12,526 nucleotides of DNA from positions 1-12,526 of the forward strand of contig UROX01000065.1 of the NCBI GenBank assembly GCA_900549685.1, given 5' to 3'. Positions 1 through 7,003 of this stretch are shown here, piece after piece. Position 1 is the stretch's first letter. Every line of letters starts with the position of its first letter. The notes beneath the pieces were generated by a model that worked only from the letters and a program-made list of their open reading frames with translations, made no database searches and was not told the origin of the DNA. The position numbers and the translations under genes are program-made. Origin of the DNA: an uncultured Alistipes sp. GTDB lineage: Bacteria; Bacteroidota; Bacteroidia; Bacteroidales; Rikenellaceae.

Positions 1-653
1 GAAACGGGAATATAGACCTTCCCGAAGACGATCCGGTTACGCTCGATGATCCTGATTTTGTCGATATTGACAATGAAGGAACGATGCACACGGATAAAAC
101 GGTCGGAAGGCAGCGTCTCCTCCAGCGACTTCATGCTCATCTGCGTCTTCACGTCGCTGCCGTCCGCCGTAAAGATACGGACGTAGTCCTTCACCCCCTC
201 GATATAGAGAATATCTTCGAGCTGGAGCTGGAGCATCTTGTAATCGGTCTTGACGAAAATGGTCCGGGCCTGCGACTCCGCAGCCGACGTCCCGAGCGAT
301 TCGAACCAGCGCTGGGCCTTGCCGGCCGCCCGCAAGAACTCGGCATAGCTGATCGGCTTGAGCAAATAGTCGAGCGCATCGACCCGGAAGCCTTCCAGCG
401 CATATTGCTCGAAAGCCGTCGTAAAAATCACGCGCGTGCGGGTATCGATCATCCGCGACAGTTCCAATCCGTTGAGTTGAGGCATCTGGATGTCGAGCAA
501 AAGCAGATCGACCGGATCGCGTCCCAGCCGGTCGAGTGCCTCGACCGCACTGCCATAGAGTCCTTCGAGCGACAGAAAAGGCGTCTGCCGGACATATCCG
601 CCCATCAGTTCGCGGGCCAGCGGTTCGTCGTCCACGACAATCGTTCGGATCAT
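1..653 (-). CDS. LytTR-family response regulator (3' end cut by window edge)
   Basis: DNA-binding response regulator, the output half of a two-component system with the kinase just upstream. The 217 visible residues begin MIRTIVVDDEP. The receiver domain spans about 1-115: acidic pocket D8/D9, phosphoacceptor D54 in LLLLDIQMP, T78/T79 in the FTTAF strand, and K99 in the LLKP motif. After a linker, a LytTR DNA-binding domain runs from about residue 130 to the window edge (FVKTDYKMLQLQLEDILYIE, then RVHRSFIVN). Family members are usually about 230-250 residues, so only a short tail is missing. The start ATG (653-651) lies 4 bases after the kinase stop, so the two are almost certainly cotranscribed and translationally coupled. 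LytTR regulators typically bind paired direct repeats upstream of target promoters. The adjacent efflux operon is a natural candidate target, but this is inferred from position only. Confidence 0.93.
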   Translation of the reverse strand, partial: MIRTIVVDDEPLARELMGGYVRQTPFLSLEGLYGSAVEALDRLGRDPVDLLLLDIQMPQLNGLELSRMIDTRTRVIFTTAFEQYALEGFRVDALDYLLKPISYAEFLRAAGKAQRWFESLGTSAAESQARTIFVKTDYKMLQLQLEDILYIEGVKDYVRIFTADGSDVKTQMSMKSLEETLPSDRFIRVHRSFIVNIDKIRIIERNRIVFGKVYIPV

Positions 654-657
654 AACC

Positions 658-1707
658 TTACAAATCTATGATTAGTTGAGACATAAATGTATCGCCCTGA
701 CGTTCCGTGCGCAGGATGTGCCGGTTGGGATAGATCAGGTTCAGCCGCTTGCGCAGATTCTCCAGACCGATGCCCGAACCGCTGCGGTCGTCGTCCCTCT
801 TCGGGAAACAGCTGTTGGAGATCGTACAGTTCAGCGTACCGTCCTCTGCGATATGCAACGCAATATCGACGAACGACTCCCGCGAGGGATCGACCCCGTG
901 CTTGAAAGCGTTCTCGACAAGCGCGATGAACAACAGCGGGGCGACATACAGCCCCTGTCCGTCGTCGGGAATATCGACCTTCATCCGGACACGGTCCGAC
1001 AACCGCAGGCTCATCAGTTCGATGTAGTTCTTCATAAAGGCGAACTCCTTGTCGAGCGATATGAAATTCTGGTTGTTATCGTAGAGCACATACCGCAGCA
1101 GATGGCTCAGGCTGTGTACCGCATACTGGGCCTGATCGGGATTGACCTGCACGAGCGCGTAGATATTGTTCAACGTATTGAACAGGAAATGCGGATTGAG
1201 CTGGCTCTTGAGATTCTTCAGTTCGGCCTCGGTCCGCTCCTTTTCGATCTGCTGCTTTTCCGCCTCGGTACGGTACCAGTTTCCCGTCATCTTGATCGCC
1301 ACGCTCAGTCCGGCCGTCAGCACCATGAGCATCGAGTTCCAGATGAAGAAAAAATAGAACGGAGGTGGATCGTGCTTGCGGGGACGGTTCGCCTCCGCAT
1401 CGAAGTACAGCCGGTAGATCTCGTGCCAGAAATGCAGGACGAGGTTGGCCGCGACGATCATCAACAGATTGAACAGGATGAACCGTCCCAGATGTTTCCG
1501 GAACAACAGCCGGTCGATCAGTCCGAAATAGTTGGCATAGAACACGACCATGAACACGACGGGACCCACGCAGAAATTCAGGTAATGCGTCAGCGTGAAG
1601 GTCGTATTGTTGCCGTAAGCGAAGATGAACGGCGAACCGAACAACAGTCCCCATGCGATGACATGGATCGTGGTCTGAAATATTTTGGTTTTCATTCCGC
1701 TGGCCAT
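658..1707 (-). CDS. LytS/YehU-type sensor histidine kinase, four-helix membrane sensor
   Basis: Membrane-bound sensor kinase that should autophosphorylate on histidine and pass phosphate to the adjacent LytTR regulator. In the 349 residues, four hydrophobic segments lie at about 13-32, 46-66, 77-96 and 117-140, with no recognisable periplasmic sensor domain. A short charged coiled-coil linker follows (about 146-168). The His_kinase (PF06580-type) core carries LNPHFLFN with the putative phosphoacceptor H173. The ATPase domain has the N-box ENAFKHG at 265-271 and the glycine-rich GSGIGLENLRKRL at 310-322. The start may be M1 or M5 (MKTKIF, 1695); neither has a decisive ribosome site. The gene is 128 bases downstream of the efflux permease, and an inverted repeat lies in that gap, so it may have its own promoter. 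The stimulus is unknown; small four-helix sensors often respond to membrane or envelope disturbance. Confidence 0.93.
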   Translation of the reverse strand: MASGMKTKIFQTTIHVIAWGLLFGSPFIFAYGNNTTFTLTHYLNFCVGPVVFMVVFYANYFGLIDRLLFRKHLGRFILFNLLMIVAANLVLHFWHEIYRLYFDAEANRPRKHDPPPFYFFFIWNSMLMVLTAGLSVAIKMTGNWYRTEAEKQQIEKERTEAELKNLKSQLNPHFLFNTLNNIYALVQVNPDQAQYAVHSLSHLLRYVLYDNNQNFISLDKEFAFMKNYIELMSLRLSDRVRMKVDIPDDGQGLYVAPLLFIALVENAFKHGVDPSRESFVDIALHIAEDGTLNCTISNSCFPKRDDDRSGSGIGLENLRKRLNLIYPNRHILRTERQGDTFMSQLIIDL

Positions 1708-1739
1708 GATTCTTTTACTCGGTAAACGGGCAATCGCGT

Positions 1740-1776
1740 ACTTTCATGTACCGACACGAAACCGGTACATGAAAGT
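1740..1776. repeat. Perfect 14-bp inverted repeat flanked by 9-bp direct repeats
   Basis: ACTTTCATGTACCG at 1740-1753 is repeated as its exact reverse complement at 1763-1776 around a 9-base spacer. The 9-mer GCAATCGCG stands on both sides, at 1730-1738 and 1778-1786. The element sits in the 128-base gap between the permease stop and the kinase start, 33 bases before the kinase ATG. No T-run follows either arm, so it does not look like an intrinsic terminator. It could be an operator, an RNA hairpin in the kinase leader, or a trace of a small insertion with a target duplication. The sequence shows the repeats; the role is inference. Confidence 0.85.
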
Positions 1777-1789
1777 CGCAATCGCGAGA

Positions 1790-1797
1790 TAAATATA
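1790..1797 (-). promoter_or_regulatory. Weak candidate -7 element for the kinase/regulator pair
   Basis: Read on the minus strand this is TATATTTA, one base off the Bacteroidetes -7 consensus TAnnTTTG. It lies upstream of the kinase, and transcription from it would place the inverted repeat at 1740-1776 in the mRNA leader or just after the start site. No good -33 TTTG is visible at the expected 19-20 base spacing, so this is only a suggestion. Confidence 0.25.
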
Positions 1798-1835
1798 TCG
1801 TTTTTTTCGGTGAATCCGCCCTCCGACAGTCCGAT

Positions 1836-3056
1836 TTACTCGTAACGGATCGCATCGATGGGATCGAGATTGGACGCCTTGCGTGCCGGATACCAGCCGA
1901 AGAACACCCCCGTCACGGTACATACGGCGAACGACAGAACGACCGAATAGGGCTGGATGAACACCGGCCAGCCGGCCAGATATTTGATGGCCGCCGAAGC
2001 GCCGATGCCGAATATCACGCCGATGATGCCGCCCGTCACGCTGATGATGACGGCCTCGATGAGGAACTGCCACAGAATATGCCGTCCTTTGGCTCCGATG
2101 GACATCCGCAGACCGATCTCGCGCGTGCGCTCCGTCACCGAGACATACATGATGTTCATAATCCCGATACCGCCGACGAGCAGCGATATGCCTGCGATGC
2201 AGGCCAGCAGGACCGTCATCAGATCGGTCGTCGAACTGAGCATGGAGCTGAGTTCTTCCTGCGAACGGATATGGAAATCGTCTTCGTCCCCGGCCTTGAT
2301 CTTATGGTTCTGACGGAGAATGGCCGTAATGTCGTCGATAGCCCGCTCCGACATCTCCTCGGCGACGGCCGACACGAATATGCCTTGTATGTAGGTGATG
2401 GCCAGCACACGTTTCTGGATCGTCGTGTAGGGGGCGATAATCAGGTCGTCCTGGTCCTGTCCCATCGAGTTGTACCCCTTGGGCGAGAGGATGCCGACGA
2501 TCTTGAACGGAATCTTGTTGAAACGGATCGTCTTGCCCAGCGGGTCCTCGCCGTTCGTAAACAGATTGTCCACGACGGTCTGGCCCACGACGCACACTTT
2601 GGCGGCTTTTTTCACGTCCTGCTCGGTGAACATCTCGCCCTGGCCGACAGTATACTTGCGGATGTCCATGTAGTCGTTGTTCACGCCGTAGACGGTCGTC
2701 GGCGCGTTGTTCGCCCCGTTGATCGCCTGTCCGCTGCTATTGACCGTCGGCGAACACGCGCTGATATAGGACGCTTCGTGACGGATCGTCTCGTAATCCT
2801 CGAGCTTGAGCGTCTGCATGCTGCTTCCGCTCTGGCGCACCCCGCCGAACTGGCCGTTTCCGGGATGGATCATAATCATGTTCGATCCCATTTCGGAAAT
2901 CTGTTCGCGGATGCTCCGCTTGGAACCCTGTCCGATGGCGAGCATCGCGATCACCGAAGCCACGCCGATAATGATGCCCAGCATGGTGAGAAACCCTCTG
3001 AACTTATTATTCGACAGTGCCTTGAGCGCTATTTTTATCAGATTCTTATAATTCAT
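1836..3056 (-). CDS. MacB-like ABC transporter permease (MacB_PCD + FtsX domains)
   Basis: Inner-membrane permease of a MacB/LolC-type (type VII) ABC exporter, which works as a mechanotransmitter between ATP hydrolysis and a periplasmic adaptor/TolC channel. The 406 residues show the family layout. An N-terminal amphipathic stretch and TM1 (about 21-42) are followed by a large periplasmic domain (about 45-275). TM2 (about 279-305), TM3 (about 331-357) and TM4 (about 369-390) follow. The conserved cytoplasmic coupling segment TERTREIGLRMSIGAKGR lies at 308-325, and the family-typical tail GWYPARKASNLDPIDAIRYE closes the protein. It lacks the ATPase domain that E. coli MacB carries on the same chain; here the ATPase is the preceding gene, ending 15 bases upstream. 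Last gene of the efflux operon. The exported substrate cannot be told from sequence; antibiotics, peptides or lipids are all seen in the family. Confidence 0.95.
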   Translation of the reverse strand: MNYKNLIKIALKALSNNKFRGFLTMLGIIIGVASVIAMLAIGQGSKRSIREQISEMGSNMIMIHPGNGQFGGVRQSGSSMQTLKLEDYETIRHEASYISACSPTVNSSGQAINGANNAPTTVYGVNNDYMDIRKYTVGQGEMFTEQDVKKAAKVCVVGQTVVDNLFTNGEDPLGKTIRFNKIPFKIVGILSPKGYNSMGQDQDDLIIAPYTTIQKRVLAITYIQGIFVSAVAEEMSERAIDDITAILRQNHKIKAGDEDDFHIRSQEELSSMLSSTTDLMTVLLACIAGISLLVGGIGIMNIMYVSVTERTREIGLRMSIGAKGRHILWQFLIEAVIISVTGGIIGVIFGIGASAAIKYLAGWPVFIQPYSVVLSFAVCTVTGVFFGWYPARKASNLDPIDAIRYE

Positions 3057-3071
3057 GGTATGGAGGTTTTA

Positions 3072-3812
3072 TCAGTTTTCCACCGGCAGCGTATCGAGCA
3101 CCTCCCGGGCCGAAAGGATGTTCGGATTGGTCGTATCTTCGGTGATCCGCCCGTCGCGCAGCACGATGTTCCGGCTGCTGAACTGAGCGATTTCCGGATT
3201 GTGCGTCACGAACACGATCGTACTGCCGGCCGCATGCAACCGCTGAAAAAGGGTCAGAATCTCGAACGACGTCCGCGTATCGAGGTTTCCCGTCGCCTCG
3301 TCGGCCAGAATCATCACGGGGCGATTGACCAGCGCCCGCGCGATAGCCACACGCTGTTGCTGTCCGCCCGACATCTGGTTCGAGCGATGATGGAGCCGGG
3401 AGGCCAGCCCCACCTCGTCGAGCGCGGCCAGCGCCCGTTCCCTGCGCTCTTTGGCCGAGACGGCCGGATTGTAGAACAGCGGCAGCTCGACATTTTCCAG
3501 CGCCGTGGTCTTCGGCAGAAGATTGTAGTTCTGGAACACGAACCCGATTTTGAGGTTACGCAGCGTGGCCCGGTCGTTGCGCCCCATTTCGCGCACCGAA
3601 ATTCCGTCGAGGTAGTAATCGCCCGACGTGGGAGTATCGAGGCAGCCGAGAATATTGAGCAGCGTCGATTTGCCCGAACCGCTCGTTCCCATGATCGTCA
3701 CGAACTCGCCCTGCCGGATCGAAAACGACACGCCCCGCAACGCATGGACCGTCTCGCCGCCCACCTGAAAATCCCGACAGAGATTTTCGACCCGTATAAT
3801 GTAGTTTTCCAT
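3072..3812 (-). CDS. MacB/LolD-type ABC transporter ATP-binding protein
   Basis: ATPase subunit that drives the adjacent permease. The 246-residue length is typical of LolD-like stand-alone subunits. Motifs are all intact: Walker A GTSGSGKS at 42-49, Q-loop Q94 in FVFQNYNLLP, ABC signature MSGGQQQR at 147-154, Walker B VMILADEAT at 166-174 with catalytic E172, the D-loop GNLD at 175-178, and switch H204 in FVTHNPE. The start MENYIIRVENL is at the usual place for the family. It lies 24 bases after the fusion-protein gene and 15 bases before the permease gene, so it is the third gene of the efflux operon. After about residue 225 there is a short variable tail. The pairing with the permease is inferred from adjacency and from family precedent. 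Confidence 0.96.
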   Translation of the reverse strand: MENYIIRVENLCRDFQVGGETVHALRGVSFSIRQGEFVTIMGTSGSGKSTLLNILGCLDTPTSGDYYLDGISVREMGRNDRATLRNLKIGFVFQNYNLLPKTTALENVELPLFYNPAVSAKERRERALAALDEVGLASRLHHRSNQMSGGQQQRVAIARALVNRPVMILADEATGNLDTRTSFEILTLFQRLHAAGSTIVFVTHNPEIAQFSSRNIVLRDGRITEDTTNPNILSAREVLDTLPVEN

Positions 3813-3836
3813 CTTTTCCGTGCCTTTTTCTGAGGG

Positions 3837-5006
3837 TTACTTTCTGTTCGATCCGGGGCGCTTAGGCATGAAAGGACTCGCCCCTCCGGCAGATCCTCCG
3901 ACCGGTCCGCGCGCAGCCATGCCGACAGCCGTCACCACCTGGTCGCCTTCGGCCACCGAACCGGATACTTCGGTGAAGATACCGTCCGTCTCTCCGGCCC
4001 GTACGGCGACAGGCTCGATACCGGTCCCTTTCCGCACCCAGAGCGTCTTGGCATTCCGGTCTGCCGGATCCTGTTCGGGCGCCACTCTGTCGTCCGGCGT
4101 GAAACGCAATGCTTTAGAAGGTACCATCAGCACGCTGTCTTTCTGCATCGTATAGATCGTGATGTTGGCCGTCAGTCCCGGTTTGAGCTTCATATCGGGG
4201 TTGGGCGCATTGACCACCACTTCGTACGTCACCACGTTGGAAGTCGTCGTCGGCTGGAGACGCACCTGCGTAACCGATCCCTCGAACACGTCGTCGGGAA
4301 AGGCGTCCACGGTAAAGGTCACCCGCTGGCCGTCGTTCACGTTTCCGATGTCGGCTTCGTCCACGTCGGCGATCACCTGCATCTGGCTCAGATCGTTGGC
4401 AATCGTGAACAGGGTGGGGGTGTTGAAGCTGGCGGCCACGGTCTGTCCTTCGTCCACGGCCCTGTCGAGCACGACGCCGTCGATGGGCGAGGAGATGGTG
4501 GCATAGCTCAGATTCTGACGGACGCGGGTCATGTCCGACTGCGATTTCTCATACGCCCGAAGCGCTTTTTCATATTGGTATTCGGCCGTTTCGTAATCGG
4601 TATCGCTGACCATTCCCTTCTCGTGCAGCCCCTTGATACGCAGAAAATTCTTCTGCTGATACTCATACTCCGTCTTGTTCGACTTGAGCGTGGCCGTGCT
4701 CGATTCGAGTTCGGCCTCCAGCGTCGTACGATCCAACTCGGCGATCACCTGTCCTTTTTTGACGACCGAGTTGTAATCGACATAGATATGGGAAATGATA
4801 CCCGAAACCTGCGTTCCGACCTCCACCTGAATGATCGGCTCGATCGTTCCCGTCGCCGTGACGGTATTGGTGATCGATCCGCGGCGCACGACCGCCGTTT
4901 CATAGTCTGCCGCAGGTTCCGACTTTTTCCGGAATGCGACGAAGACAATCGCTGCCGCGACGATGAGCACGGCGAGCACGATTCCTGCCTTTTTCATTGT
5001 TTTCAT
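3837..5006 (-). CDS. MacA/HlyD-type periplasmic adaptor (membrane fusion protein)
   Basis: Periplasmic adaptor that links the inner-membrane ABC permease to the TolC-like channel. The 389 residues start with a lysine-rich end and one hydrophobic anchor (about 7-25) with no lipobox, so it is membrane-anchored. Barrel-sandwich/lipoyl halves surround a helical hairpin. The first half is about 45-92, with GTQVSGII and VVKKGQVIAELD. The hairpin is about 95-165 and is rich in E, K and Q. The second half is about 168-205, with YATISSPIDGVVLDR and DEGQTV. Beta-barrel and membrane-proximal domains run from about 208 to 360 (MKLKPGLTANITIYT). The C-terminus is a Gly/Pro-rich tail ending SPFMPKRPGSNRK. 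M4 (4997) is an alternative start. Second gene of the operon, 25 bases after the TolC-like gene. Confidence 0.95.
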   Translation of the reverse strand: MKTMKKAGIVLAVLIVAAAIVFVAFRKKSEPAADYETAVVRRGSITNTVTATGTIEPIIQVEVGTQVSGIISHIYVDYNSVVKKGQVIAELDRTTLEAELESSTATLKSNKTEYEYQQKNFLRIKGLHEKGMVSDTDYETAEYQYEKALRAYEKSQSDMTRVRQNLSYATISSPIDGVVLDRAVDEGQTVAASFNTPTLFTIANDLSQMQVIADVDEADIGNVNDGQRVTFTVDAFPDDVFEGSVTQVRLQPTTTSNVVTYEVVVNAPNPDMKLKPGLTANITIYTMQKDSVLMVPSKALRFTPDDRVAPEQDPADRNAKTLWVRKGTGIEPVAVRAGETDGIFTEVSGSVAEGDQVVTAVGMAARGPVGGSAGGASPFMPKRPGSNRK

Positions 5007-5031
5007 GTACTAAGGTATATTTTTCGATTGT

Positions 5032-6399
5032 TTACAATTGGATCGGTTGGTCGCGATAGAAATTCAGCAGCCGGATCGAAAGGACGGCCTGGTATTTGGC
5101 CTGTATCTGCTCCTGCTGGGCCGAAAGAAAATTGTTCTTCTCGGTCAGCAGTTCCACCGTATTTTTCATTCCCGCATCGAACTGCTCGAGCATCAGACGA
5201 TAGCTCAACTCGGCCGAACGCACCCTGTCGCTGGCGGCGACATAGCGGCTCTGAGCCGACACGGCGTCCTGATAGAGCGACTCGACCGTTTTGAGCAGCT
5301 GTTTTTCCGTATCGAGATAATTCAGATGAGCCTGCCGGGTCTGCAGTCTCGCCTTGGCGATGGACGACTTGGCCTGCCGATGATTGAAGATCGGCACGCT
5401 GAGCGTGATACCGGCACTCTCGTTAAGCTGGTTGTTGAGTTGATTATAGAAAGCGTAGTTCGTCCCCGAAGTGTTGCCGGTTCCGATGGAAGCGCTGGCC
5501 GTAATCGTCGGACGGCCGTCCGCCAGAGCGATTTTCTCTCCGATCTGCGACGACTCGATACCGAGTCTGCTGTTCTCCACTTCGGGCATGACCGTCAGCG
5601 CGGTGCGATAGACGCTCTCCAGCGAGGGGATGGCGACCAGCACGTCGGCACTGTCCAGTTCGGGAAAAACGACATCGAATGCCTCGTCGATTCCCAGTTC
5701 GAGCAACTGTTTGAGAGCCAGACGCGACTCGGACAGACGGGTCTCGCTGACCGTCAGCTGGTAGCGGTCGCTGGCGTACTGCGATTCGATCTGCGCGAAA
5801 TCGCTCCTCGAAATCGAACCGGCCTCGAACAGCGCTTTCGCGCGATTCATTTGCGCCTCGGAAGACTCCACGGTCTGGCCGTTGGTCTTCACCGTTTCGT
5901 TGGCATAAAGAATTTCCAGATAGGCCTGCGTCACGGCAATCTCAATGCTGTTGCGGGCCATTTCCACTTCGGTCTCCCGGCTTTTCCCGATCGTGCGTTG
6001 CTGGAGCAGCGAATTTTTCAGTTTGCCGCCGTTGTAGATCGTCACACCGGCATTGAGCGCATAAGAACCCCTATAAGTTCCGTCCGACAGGAAGTTGCCG
6101 GTCTCTGTTCTTTCTCCGTTTTCATTCCATCCGGCCGCTTCCTTTTTCTGATGAATGACATTCTGCGTCGTGGAAAACGAGAGCGAAGGGGTTTTCTGGG
6201 CCTGAGCCTGTTGCAAATCGACGAGCGCACTCTCCTGCGCGATCTGCGTGGACTGCACCTGAATGTTGTTCGCCCGGGCGTAATCGATACATTGCCTGAG
6301 CGTCCATCCGTCGGCAGACTGCCCGTACACCGACGGCACCCACGCTCCGAGCAGGCACACGGCCCACATTTTGGATTTTCGGTTCATATCTGTTCGCAT
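5032..6399 (-). CDS. TolC-family outer membrane efflux protein
   Basis: Outer-membrane channel of the tripartite pump. The 455 residues contain two tandem OEP repeats. The first spans about 31-235, with VTIYNGGKLKN at 119-129 and FEAGSISRSDFAQIESQ at 191-207. The second spans about 255-450, with ITLSVPIFNHRQAKSSIAKAR at 331-351 and FDAGMKNTVELLTEKNNFLSAQ at 407-428. A signal peptide is clear, with likely cleavage after VYG (about residue 26). Translation may start at M1 (6399) or M5 (6387). M5 gives a more usual signal peptide (MNRKSKMWAVCLL) and a longer leader behind the candidate promoter at 6418-6448. First gene of the operon, ahead of the adaptor, ATPase and permease. No lipobox cysteine is seen at the cleavage site, unlike many TolC homologues. 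Confidence 0.95.
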   Translation of the reverse strand: MRTDMNRKSKMWAVCLLGAWVPSVYGQSADGWTLRQCIDYARANNIQVQSTQIAQESALVDLQQAQAQKTPSLSFSTTQNVIHQKKEAAGWNENGERTETGNFLSDGTYRGSYALNAGVTIYNGGKLKNSLLQQRTIGKSRETEVEMARNSIEIAVTQAYLEILYANETVKTNGQTVESSEAQMNRAKALFEAGSISRSDFAQIESQYASDRYQLTVSETRLSESRLALKQLLELGIDEAFDVVFPELDSADVLVAIPSLESVYRTALTVMPEVENSRLGIESSQIGEKIALADGRPTITASASIGTGNTSGTNYAFYNQLNNQLNESAGITLSVPIFNHRQAKSSIAKARLQTRQAHLNYLDTEKQLLKTVESLYQDAVSAQSRYVAASDRVRSAELSYRLMLEQFDAGMKNTVELLTEKNNFLSAQQEQIQAKYQAVLSIRLLNFYRDQPIQL

Positions 6400-6417
6400 T
6401 ATAAAATTTCACCAATG

Positions 6418-6448
6418 CAAACATAATTTCATCCGGACCGAAAACCAA
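6418..6448 (-). promoter_or_regulatory. Bacteroidetes-type promoter for the efflux operon
   Basis: Read on the minus strand, TATGTTTG (6425-6418) fits the -7 consensus TAnnTTTG exactly. A TTGG (6448-6445) lies 19 bases further upstream, close to the expected -33 TTTG position. Transcription would begin near 6411, giving a leader of about 12 bases to M1 of the TolC-like gene or about 24 bases to M5. The consensus is established for Bacteroides; its use here is inferred. Confidence 0.55.
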
Positions 6449-6464
6449 CCGGAATAGACGCAAA

Positions 6465-6481
6465 GGCCGGTTTTGCCGACC
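6465..6481 (-). terminator. Weak hairpin after the GNAT gene
   Basis: On the minus strand GGTCGG - CAAAA - CCGGCC can fold into a 6-bp GC-rich stem with one G-U pair and a 5-base loop, followed by only three Ts. It lies about 35 bases after the acetyltransferase stop and upstream of the efflux promoter. It might limit read-through, but the T-run is poor and the stem may be chance in GC-rich DNA. Confidence 0.25.
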
Positions 6482-6515
6482 GAATCCCCGATTTTACCGA
6501 AGTTCGGGAAGCGGT

Positions 6516-6995
6516 CTATCCCAACCGGAAAACATGGGACACCATGCGGAATCCGTGACGTTCGAAAAAAGCGTGGGCGTGATGATTCCCGATACCCGAC
6601 TCCAGATAAACCGTATCGATACCTCGGTCGGAGAGCCACCGGCGGCCGGTGTCGAGCAGAGCGCTTCCGAGTCCTTCGCCCCGCAGACCGCGGCGCACCA
6701 CCAAATCGCAGATCACGCCGAAAGGACGGTCGCCGTCGGAGGCGATCTCCGCGACGACGAACCCCCGGACCGATCCGTCGGCCTCGGCGACGAATACCCG
6801 GCTCGTCGGCGACGACATTTTCTCGGCGATGTACCGCTGCCATTTCGTTTTTCCGTCTCCGGCCAGCACACCTTCCCTCTCCGCGATTCCCATCTGCAAC
6901 TCACCGTGCGAAATATAGGACGGATCGGACGAAATCGTATCCCAGAACAGATCGGACAACGCCTGTACGTCGTCCTCCACAGCCTCTCTATACAT
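6516..6995 (-). CDS. GNAT-family N-acetyltransferase
   Basis: Likely acetyl-CoA-dependent acetyltransferase of 159 residues, the usual size for a single GNAT domain. The N-terminus MYREAVEDDVQALSDLF matches the first beta strand and helix of the fold, supporting this start. Strand 4 (VFVAEADGSVRGFVVAEIA, about 67-85) leads to motif A: CDLVVRRGLRGEGLGSALLD, with the pyrophosphate-binding R/Q-x-x-G-x-G/A loop at RGLRGEGLG (102-110). The C-terminal motif B region is VYLESGIGNHHAHAFFERHGF (129-149). The substrate cannot be predicted; it could be a small molecule or a protein N-terminus. The start is 8 bases after the stop of the 498-residue membrane protein gene, which suggests cotranscription. 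Functional linkage with that gene is only inferred from the spacing. Confidence 0.9.
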   Translation of the reverse strand: MYREAVEDDVQALSDLFWDTISSDPSYISHGELQMGIAEREGVLAGDGKTKWQRYIAEKMSSPTSRVFVAEADGSVRGFVVAEIASDGDRPFGVICDLVVRRGLRGEGLGSALLDTGRRWLSDRGIDTVYLESGIGNHHAHAFFERHGFRMVSHVFRLG

Positions 6996-7003
6996 AAGTT
7001 TCT

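Noticed and set aside
676..1725. 349-codon plus-strand open frame opposite the kinase gene
   Set aside because: It mirrors the kinase exactly and encodes an Arg/Gln/Val-rich product with no family features; the opposite strand has intact kinase motifs. It is a GC-rich shadow frame.
1740..1776. Inverted repeat considered as an intrinsic terminator of the efflux operon
   Set aside because: There is no T-run after the hairpin in the direction of transcription; the flanking sequence is GC-rich.
2079..3833. 584-codon plus-strand open frame opposite the permease and ATPase genes
   Set aside because: It spans two well-supported genes on the other strand and gives a His/Arg-rich product without recognisable domains.
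5038..6426. 462-codon plus-strand open frame opposite the TolC-like gene
   Set aside because: Shadow of a gene with clear OEP repeats and signal peptide; the product has no domain signature.
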